From Streptococcus respiraculi (GTDB lineage: Bacteria; Bacillota; Bacilli; Lactobacillales; Streptococcaceae), in the NCBI RefSeq assembly GCF_003595525.1, contig NZ_CP022680.1, positions 1,328,001-1,392,000 of the forward strand: a DNA stretch of 64,000 bases, in the 5' to 3' direction. Under the pieces are notes generated by a model that saw only the letters and a list, made by a program, of their open reading frames with translations, ran no database searches and was not told the origin of the DNA. A program made the translations under genes and the position numbers. Shown one piece after another: positions 32,001-36,997 of this stretch. Within the stretch, counting starts at the first letter, position 1; every line of letters starts with the position of its first letter.

Positions 32001-34419
32001 TCAGGAAGTCGTGCTAAGCTTCCAAGCGAAGATTAAGGATGGTGCCAACCTCTCAGATTATACAACTGAACAAGGTACAAGTGTGCCGAATACCGCTTCT
32101 TATATTGCAAACTTCCCACATCAACCAGAAGTGGTGAAAAACTCAAATGAAGTCCCAGTCACTCCACCAGCTCCAGAAGAACCAACAATTAAAAAGGATG
32201 TCAATGGAGAGGCTTCTGCAACCCTCGCAAGTCGTGATGAAGTCTTTACTTACCACGTGAAAACAAGTGTTCCACTTGATGCGACTGAGTTTTCAGTAAA
32301 AGACACACTTGTCGATGTTCTTGAAGTAGTGGGAGATTCAGCTCAAGTAACCCTCAATGGTCAGGCGCTTGATGTCAGTCAAATTAGTATCAATGGTCAA
32401 ACTATCACTGCGAAGCTAACAACTGAACAAGTTAAAGCAAGCGGTGGTCAGGAAGTCGTGCTAAGCTTCCAAGCGAAGATTAAGGATGGCGCAAATCTCA
32501 CAGATTACACAACTGAAGAGAAAACAAGTGTTCCAAATACCGCTTCCTATACTGCGCATTTCCCACACCGCCCAAAAGTGGTAAAAGATTCAAATGAAGT
32601 TCCTGTTATTCCACCGACTCCAACAGAACCAGAGATTGATAAGAAAATCAATGAGACCTTGGAACATTTGGATATCGATCGAGAACAGACTTACATGTAC
32701 AATGTGACTGCTGCTATTCCAAGTGATATTAAATTCTATAAAGAATTTATCGTATCAGATGAATTAGATGCTGCTTTAGAATTGGTCGGAACACCAGTCG
32801 CTTATGTTGACGGGTATGATGCTTCTGATGTTTTAGATGTTCATACAGAAGGAAATAAAGTAACCGTTTCTGTCAAAGATTTCAAACGCTTAGAAGGCTT
32901 TAAGAAAATTCAAGTCTATATCTTATCTAAGATTAAGGCCGATGCAGATTTAACATCCTATGCAGAGATGAAAGTTCCAAACATTGCTCATTTGGATTTT
33001 GTAAATAGTAATGGAATTGATGGCAAAAAACAAACAAAACCTGTAACGGTCACCCCACCACCTTCATCAGAAACTCCGCCACCACCAACACCAGGAGATC
33101 CTTACAAGACAGTCAGTCGTGTTGAAGGAGCAGAGCAGACAAGTCGCTTAGCATTAGGGCAAGCAACTGATTTGTTCCGATTTGATATTGTGACGACAGT
33201 CCCAGAAGATAAGGCAGATCAGAAAACAGAACTGACAAGTCTTATGATTACGGACACCTTGGATAGTCTTTTGAAGGTAGATGCGGTTGCTCTTAAAATT
33301 GATCAGCCTAAATTCACTCAAATCAAGCAATCTGTTCAAGAACAATTGGATGAAGTGAATAAAAAATTAGATCAGTTGAACGGTCAAGCGAATAATGTTG
33401 GAACGGTTGATGCTGCTCGAGAAGCCAAAGAAAAAGTCCAAGACTTGACAAAACAACTAGAAGTCGCCAAAGCGAATTTGGATAAATGGCTTGAAGCAAA
33501 AGCAGCTCAAACTGCAAACGCAGATAAGAAAGAGCAGGCTACTGATGCTTCAGAGACAAAAGACGAGAAGGTAGAAGATGCTGTTTCAGAACCGTCTACA
33601 GCTAAAGCAGTAGAGGATAAGGCAGACGCAGAGTCAGAAGATAAGGAACCAGAAGAGAAACCAACTTCTCCAGCTGCTAGCCAGCCTGCAGAGGAACCTA
33701 TTTCTAAACCGAAACAGGAAGAAGATACAGAAGAAGCTAAGCTAAAAGCAGAAATTGCTAGCTTAGAAGAAGCGTTGAAAGCAGCTCAGGCAGAACTTGA
33801 AAAAGTAGAAGCTGAAGGTGATAATCGCACAGTCACTTCTGCAGCAGATAAAGTGAATCTCCAGAAAGAAGCAGAGAAGCTAACAGCAAAACTTGCGAAA
33901 ATCGATAAGGCGATTGCACTATTGACGAATGTCAATGAAAAAGGTGAGCTCGATAAAGAACGCCTATCTAAGATTGCCAAGGTGACTGTCGATGGTCAAT
34001 ATGTGGAAGTAGATATTGAGAATGTAGATATTCTAGAAGTGTTACGCGGTAGCAACGTAAGACTGATTATCTATTCTTCTATCAAAGATCCATCTAGCTT
34101 AAGTGATTTGGTTTACGCAAACGGTATTGATAATACGGCTGATGTCATCTTTAACCATGATCCGAAGACTAAGAAACGGACAAATGTTGTCAAAGTGGTA
34201 CCACCAAAACCATCAACCCCAACACCAAAACAACCACTACCAAAAGGTTCAATGCCATCAACTTCAACGCCAAGCAATCCAGTGCCGTCAGCACCAAGTT
34301 CGCAAAAGATTTTACCTCGGACAAATTCTACGGATACACATCGTTTAGAAATTATTCTTCTTGCGGTCGTTGACCTATTCATTGTAGTTCTGTTGCTTAG
34401 AAAAAAGAAATACAATTAA
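26062..34419 (+). CDS. Giant LPXTG-type cell-wall adhesin with VWA and isopeptide-forming fimbrial domains (2785 aa)
   Basis: A signal peptide (residues 1-31, cut after SVSAQ) is followed by a von Willebrand A domain (about 70-400) with the MIDAS DTSGS at 79-83, GGTPTVPAI and LLVTDG. About a dozen ~110-150-residue beta-sandwich modules of the isopeptide/D2 fimbrial type follow (each beginning like KKVNGE...L...FTYT and ending PNTA...VTPP). Four of these are nearly identical (nt 30835-32628). Near the C-terminus a Lys/Glu/Ala-rich, probably coiled-coil insert (about residues 2420-2640) interrupts the last module. A Pro-rich wall spanner, the sorting signal LPRTN, a hydrophobic segment and RKKK tail end the protein. 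The only cysteines are Cys53 and Cys517, bracketing the VWA domain. No SD precedes the start. Confidence 0.93.
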   Translation: MKNVIKKVLILLLGLSLLIPMGFFRFASVSAQNTSSSLKVEKIDNATITSDGCQRKIEKTEKVKWSLPRQPIDLVILQDTSGSFKDTIGEVQKALKELTTPVTLDKYDPKNPRLIFTNDKDTTDRVMVNTFQGIDTEYQYDDWDGNSFVESNFKNFYREVPNTDPKYIYQLRKSELLNDPSKINQAIDAFVTSGGTPTVPAIEDTIAEYNKIKGDMKNNRKTVFLLVTDGVANGVRKDGKVVFDRSLYRSYALQSYFKAQGVEESNMYIPEAGQNYLARAKELVEAGNTLKTLVAGQANNPKDDGAVVVGFWENVPSFTKGGGYGTTYLNGFADTGVNTGDNRTVQEVFHEALQKVATNDTYYVNEQKSATAFAGKILKAVGQALVKENVEGEFQVTDGYTVDAVRINGKTVVEDVKDPDKQIQGLVKQEGNKVTISVPDSVFNPGDNKFDYDLSRSTKADVVDEEDEVDPPADYQPKKEMVEVPQLTGKFKVGEYETAELGSKTPQKVEVQELAYCYPTVTKAIKDDNPKNDLGTIEDPLKLSKKPSYSALLDAASENFTYTVNYSYNNVPYEFKDNVMLVDPLDYRLEVVNAVASDLTGQKYETRIVEKTDADGHKQTVVVADVPAKEKSYEHLLLKKATMTITVRLKEEYQNKKNKDYLKLLQDSQGFGLVNQASILWNGSKDPDEKDHLKATPDGRDTVRRSNAVYVKPPVETEITKVVNNKEHEDLGTPGEEFTYTVKSPWPGIAESFELKDKVVDELEIVPDSASVTIAGKAYEKQGLVAKVEGQTVSVKLDNKSINTITRLVTRKSSELPEVTLTFKAKIKDNADISKYNENGVIKVPNTANVILNGHNPITSNKVTVTPPKPTEPSVSKRINDTLTEFTTFDTVPYTYTVTTSIPNDMEQYKKFVIKDTLDSKLEFNGTPTIKGDAADLFDVATNGQTVTATVKAGKFAEVAKLSLVELEIPAKIKSGVSGTTIENKAHLDVTNKQGVEKEYESNPATVTPPPVTKRINEKETHLDIANETDYNYNIKTVLPTDITSYKKFVISDTLNGELKVVNTDNKKPFIKGDAAKFFDVKVEGQTITATMKDFKDAAALAAKEVELVIPSQIKAGVVTAKIPNTAMIQFTNKVDASGEKETPPVTVTPPTDPTLDKKIEDKWTEATVGIQEAYTYSITSKLPNDIEQYKSYAITDTLDSRLEFTSTAPSIEGDAAKFFDVKVEGQTVTATMKDMAKAGKLGNQSVKLVIPAKIKSGTAIEGIPNTARLSYINKQDQAGEKESQPVTVTPPPIGKKVNDKNHADLGSLSEQFTYTIDTKVPSLANQFEITDTLVKELNFAGDVVVKVGGKEIKDAMVQKDGQTLTVSFNKDQVEAYANQAVQVIFGAKIANGVSVEELVKRYPNEPKDKALVPNTASYLINHDPKTKQDTEPVTITPPSPNSPDIVKKVNGENAATLAKRDETFTYTIETSMPLNATAFTVTDQLEEVLEFVGENGDVRVTLDGKETDATISVKGQNLQVDFPEKTVKENSGKPIVVTFKAKIKQGANLSAYVVEGKTSIPNTAKYTIDHNPNTSESSNEVPVTPPTPEQPTIKKDVNGEDSATLATRDEVFTYHVKTSVPLDATEFSVKDTLVDVLEFVGETAQVTLNGQALETSQISIDGQTITAKLTTEQVKASGGQEVVLSFQAKIKNGANLSDYTTEQGTSVPNTASYIAQFPHQPEVVKNSNEVPVTPPAPEQPTIKKDVNGEASATLASRDEVFTYHVKTSVPLDATEFSVKDTLVDVLEFAGESAQVTLNGQALDASQITVAGQTITAKLTADQVKASGGQEVVLSFQAKIKDGANLSDYTTEKGTSVPNTASYIAQFPHQPEVVKNSNEVPVTPPAPEDPAIEKDVNGELSATLASRDEVFTYHVKTSVPLDATEFSVKDTLVDVLEFAGESAQASLTLNGQALDVSQISINGQTITAKLTTEQVKASGGQEVVLSFQAKIKDGANLSDYTTEQGTSVPNTASYIANFPHQPEVVKNSNEVPVTPPAPEEPTIKKDVNGEASATLASRDEVFTYHVKTSVPLDATEFSVKDTLVDVLEVVGDSAQVTLNGQALDVSQISINGQTITAKLTTEQVKASGGQEVVLSFQAKIKDGANLTDYTTEEKTSVPNTASYTAHFPHRPKVVKDSNEVPVIPPTPTEPEIDKKINETLEHLDIDREQTYMYNVTAAIPSDIKFYKEFIVSDELDAALELVGTPVAYVDGYDASDVLDVHTEGNKVTVSVKDFKRLEGFKKIQVYILSKIKADADLTSYAEMKVPNIAHLDFVNSNGIDGKKQTKPVTVTPPPSSETPPPPTPGDPYKTVSRVEGAEQTSRLALGQATDLFRFDIVTTVPEDKADQKTELTSLMITDTLDSLLKVDAVALKIDQPKFTQIKQSVQEQLDEVNKKLDQLNGQANNVGTVDAAREAKEKVQDLTKQLEVAKANLDKWLEAKAAQTANADKKEQATDASETKDEKVEDAVSEPSTAKAVEDKADAESEDKEPEEKPTSPAASQPAEEPISKPKQEEDTEEAKLKAEIASLEEALKAAQAELEKVEAEGDNRTVTSAADKVNLQKEAEKLTAKLAKIDKAIALLTNVNEKGELDKERLSKIAKVTVDGQYVEVDIENVDILEVLRGSNVRLIIYSSIKDPSSLSDLVYANGIDNTADVIFNHDPKTKKRTNVVKVVPPKPSTPTPKQPLPKGSMPSTSTPSNPVPSAPSSQKILPRTNSTDTHRLEIILLAVVDLFIVVLLLRKKKYN
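30835..32628 (+). repeat. Four tandem near-identical ~447-nt repeats within the adhesin gene
   Basis: Units begin at 30835, 31282, 31729 and 32182, with lengths 447, 447, 453 and 447 nt. The third has two extra codons. Each encodes one isopeptide-type module starting PTIKKDVNGE (or a close variant) and ending near NEVPVTPPAPE. Long stretches are identical between units, so copy number could vary by recombination or slippage. Confidence 0.92.
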
Positions 34420-34426
34420 CCTAGTA

Positions 34427-34600
34427 TAGGGAGTGGGACTTAATTGTGATTTCGTAGAAATCGATTTTGTAGTCCCAACCCCGCAAGGTTGACTAGGTTT
34501 GTAGAATGTTAATTTATCAACGTTTTACAAACCAGACAACTGCGTCAACCTGTTAAAACTATGAAACGTAACGAGGCAAGTGACTTTTGTCCCAGCCTCC
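34427..34600. repeat. Dispersed intergenic repeat (S. suis-like element), copy A
   Basis: It opens with ATAGGGAGTGGG and contains GATTTCGTAGAAATCGATT, itself a small hairpin. It ends in a GAGGC...GCCTC hairpin. The outer GGAGTGGGAC and GTCCCAGCCTCC are partly complementary, so the whole element can fold on itself. Copy B lies at 51852-51999. Confidence 0.7.
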
Positions 34601-34631
34601 ATACTTTATAGTGATATAGAAAGAGAGTTTT

Positions 34632-35990
34632 ATGAAAAAGAGAAAAATAGCTCAAATGTGTGGAGCAGTCCTTATGATTAATAGCTTGGGACTTGCGACG
34701 ATTGGTTCGTCCTTGATACAACCAACAACAGTCTTTGCTCAGGCTGAAGAACCAGAACCCGATGAAGTCATCATGAGCGCTGCTGAAAAGAATGCGATTC
34801 TTAAGCTGCAAGATGCCTTGAAACAATTTGAGGAGGATTTAAACGAAGGGGATCAGGAATTGATTGACATATCAATTGACGATTCAAAAGAAGCCTATGA
34901 GTCTGCAAAGCGTACCGTAATTAGTGAAGAAGGCAAAGCCATGTTAGCTCCATTGATTCAACGGTACGAAGCATTAAAAGCAAGAGCGGAACAGGAGAAA
35001 GGGGCGGAAGAACAACCCCAAGAAGATCCACAGGAAAAACCTCAAGACGGTTCTCAAGTTGATCCGAAAGACAATTCGAGTGAAAAACCTGAAGAAGATC
35101 CAAAGATAGTTCCAGAAGAACCAAAAGAAAATCCGCAGGAACAACCTAAGGAAGACCCACAAGTGAATCCGAAAGATGACTCACAAGACAATCCTCAAGT
35201 TGATCCGAAAGATGACTCACAAGACAATCCACAGGTAGATCCGAATGAGAACCCACAGGAACAGCCTCAAGAAGAACCCAAAGCTGAGCCGAAAGTCGAA
35301 GTGAAAGAAGAAGCAGTGATGTCTTCGATTCCTTATAAGAGTGTGAGAGAAGAAAATCCTGATTTACCAAAAGGCATGGAACGCATTAAAACCCCTGGTA
35401 AAGAAGGTGTTGAAACGATCACCTATCAAGTTACCTATACAGACGGAAAAGTGACCAGTCGTACAGAAGTAAAACGCGAAGTAACGAGCCCAGCGGTTGA
35501 TGAAGTCATTGAAGTTGGCACGAAGGAAGCAACAGCAACTCCTGTCATCGAGATTAAAACGGAGACCAAAACAGAAGCCGTCGCTTATACGACTGTGTAT
35601 GAAGAAAATCCTGAGTTACCAAAAGGTGAAAAACGCGTCAAAACATCAGGACAAAATGGCGTTGAAACGATCACCTATAGCGTTATTTACGTAAATGGTA
35701 AAGAAACCGAACGTACAGAAGTCAAACGTGAAATGACAAGCCCAGTAGTGAATGAAGTGATTGAAGTCGGAACAAAGGAAGACGCACCAACGCCACCAAC
35801 AGATCCGACATCGCCAACACCTCTAGCACAGACCCAGGTGCACCCTCAAGTTCAACCTCAAACGGAGAATAAGCAGTTACCTGCAACAGGAGAAAGCGCT
35901 AATACGGGACTTGTTTCAGGATTAATGGTCTTGGGATTGGCACTTGTATCATTTATCGGTATTGGCAAGGGTAAAAAATACAAAAAATAA
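34632..35990 (+). CDS. LPXTG surface protein with two G5 domains
   Basis: A 452-residue wall protein. The signal peptide is about residues 1-38 (ending VFAQA). A helical Glu-rich region (45-120) leads to a Pro/Glu/Asp/Gln-rich spacer (120-230) containing a 12-residue repeat of the form DNPQVDPKDDSQ. Two G5 domains follow (about 238-310 and 320-390), each reading ..YKSVREENPDLPKGMER... and GVETITY...VTSPVVNEVIEVGTKE. G5 domains bind N-acetylglucosamine-type ligands or act as adhesive spacers. The C-terminus has the canonical LPATGE motif, a TM segment and a KKYKK tail. The mature protein has no Cys. It probably forms a surface unit with the adhesin upstream. Confidence 0.92.
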   Translation: MKKRKIAQMCGAVLMINSLGLATIGSSLIQPTTVFAQAEEPEPDEVIMSAAEKNAILKLQDALKQFEEDLNEGDQELIDISIDDSKEAYESAKRTVISEEGKAMLAPLIQRYEALKARAEQEKGAEEQPQEDPQEKPQDGSQVDPKDNSSEKPEEDPKIVPEEPKENPQEQPKEDPQVNPKDDSQDNPQVDPKDDSQDNPQVDPNENPQEQPQEEPKAEPKVEVKEEAVMSSIPYKSVREENPDLPKGMERIKTPGKEGVETITYQVTYTDGKVTSRTEVKREVTSPAVDEVIEVGTKEATATPVIEIKTETKTEAVAYTTVYEENPELPKGEKRVKTSGQNGVETITYSVIYVNGKETERTEVKREMTSPVVNEVIEVGTKEDAPTPPTDPTSPTPLAQTQVHPQVQPQTENKQLPATGESANTGLVSGLMVLGLALVSFIGIGKGKKYKK

Positions 35991-36011
35991 TTTCTTTTGG
36001 AGGTATTCTCA

Positions 36012-36185
36012 ATGAAAGAAATAACACCAATTAATTACTACAAAAGTAGAACATTTGTTTGTAAAAAATGCCATGAAACCGTTACTACAATTGAGGGAGC
36101 TTTAGATAGACGAACTCAATTTTGTAGTGACCTCTGTTCAAGACGCTACTGGCGCCATCCACATCAGTACAAGAAAGTACGGTAA
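36012..36185 (+). CDS. 57-residue four-cysteine (zinc-ribbon-like) protein
   Basis: The ATG at 36012 follows GGAGG at 35999-36003 and starts 21 nt after the G5 protein stop, so it is co-transcribed. The protein contains FVCKKCHETV and, 20 residues later, FCSDLCSRRYWRHPHQ: CxxC plus CxxxC with nearby His, a plausible zinc site. The basic C-terminus (RRYWRH, YKKVR) suggests nucleic-acid or anionic-partner binding. I do not recognise the family. An alternative TTG start at 35997 overlaps the SD and is rejected. A cytosolic location is expected, odd next to two wall proteins. Confidence 0.65.
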   Translation: MKEITPINYYKSRTFVCKKCHETVTTIEGALDRRTQFCSDLCSRRYWRHPHQYKKVR

Positions 36186-36625
36186 TACCAATGTGTGGTC
36201 GGTGTGGTTGTAAAATCTCAGCTACAATCATCCAAAACGACCAGTACCAGCTTTGAACTGGCAAGATACCTTACAGCATATGTCCATAGAAGCGGGATAG
36301 AAGCAGATTTTCTTCTATCCCGCTCTTTTTTATGCATGAGAATAGGAAGTATAAAATATAGTGAATAATCAATGATAGTAAATTCTTGATTTCTGAGCAA
36401 AAATATTTCTTTTCTTGCATATTTGAATTATTTTTACGAATTGATAGATAAGAAGGTTAGGAACAAGTGAATGGAGGGCTGTCCTGTCTAGCTTTTTGCA
36501 ACAGAGAAACACAAAATAATTCCATTTTTAAAAATTATTTTTATATAGAATTTATAGCCCATTCATCTTATGTGTCTTCACTGAAACGATTGAATAATAG
36601 TCGTAAAGTATAGGAGGTGGCTAGT
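36186..36625. other. Intergenic region before the lipoprotein-lipase pair
   Basis: It contains the strong terminator at 36291-36331, then about 290 nt of AT-rich DNA. A promoter for the lipoprotein is expected between 36500 and 36600, but I cannot pick a convincing one. A 21-codon frame at 36191 (MCGRCGCK...) has no SD and is not called. Confidence 0.5.
36291..36331 (+). terminator. Strong intrinsic terminator after the surface-protein genes
   Basis: AGCGGGATAGAAG and CTTCTATCCCGCT form a perfect 13-bp stem with an 8-nt loop, followed by C and six Ts. It separates the adhesin-G5-miniprotein unit from the secretion locus. Confidence 0.92.
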
Positions 36626-36982
36626 ATGAAGAAATGGTTGAAATCTATTTTATTCGTTATTTTTGTAATCAGTATATTAGGAGGGTGTAGTGTGAAAAAA
36701 GAAACATGGAGTAAAAAACAGCAAGATATGAGTGCACGATATTTAGTATCGAATTATCAAGATATAAAAAAGATAAAATTTGTTGAAGTTACGGAAAATA
36801 AACAGGCAGGTTTTAATAGAGTTGTTGCAATTGTGAATGATAAAATATGGGTTGATTTTTCAATTAATGAAGTCAGCAGTGAGATTACAATGAATCATTT
36901 AGAGTCTAGAAATAACGGAAATACTTTGCAAGTAGAGAAAAGCAAACATAAAGGAGATTCATTAAGAAAGAGTGGCAATTAA
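36626..36982 (+). CDS. DUF1433-like lipoprotein, candidate immunity partner of the lipase
   Basis: A 118-residue lipoprotein. The signal peptide ends in the lipobox ILGGC with the lipidated Cys at residue 21. The mature part, QDMSARYLVSNYQDIKKIKF and ...AGFNRVVAIVNDKIWVDFSI, looks like the staphylococcal DUF1433 lipoprotein pattern (a small cystatin-like alpha/beta fold). The start at 36626 is used because AGGAGG ends 8-9 nt upstream; a GTG three codons earlier lies within that SD. It lies 15 nt upstream of the lipase gene. In the TslA system of S. aureus, the lipase toxin is neutralised by the surface lipoprotein TilA, so an immunity role is a good but unproven guess. Confidence 0.7.
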   Translation: MKKWLKSILFVIFVISILGGCSVKKETWSKKQQDMSARYLVSNYQDIKKIKFVEVTENKQAGFNRVVAIVNDKIWVDFSINEVSSEITMNHLESRNNGNTLQVEKSKHKGDSLRKSGN

Positions 36983-36997
36983 ATATCTAGGGGACAA

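Noticed and set aside
30835..32628. Regular repeats that might be mistaken for a CRISPR array
   Set aside because: Repeats are ~447 nt, in frame and protein-coding; no short repeat-spacer structure and no cas genes.
34974..35370. Long open frames on the minus strand opposite the G5 protein
   Set aside because: They arise from the repetitive Pro/Asp/Gln codons on the plus strand; no SD or protein features.
36191..36256. 21-codon ORF MCGRCGCK...
   Set aside because: Cys pattern is curious, but there is no SD and it lies between the miniprotein stop and the terminator; insufficient support.
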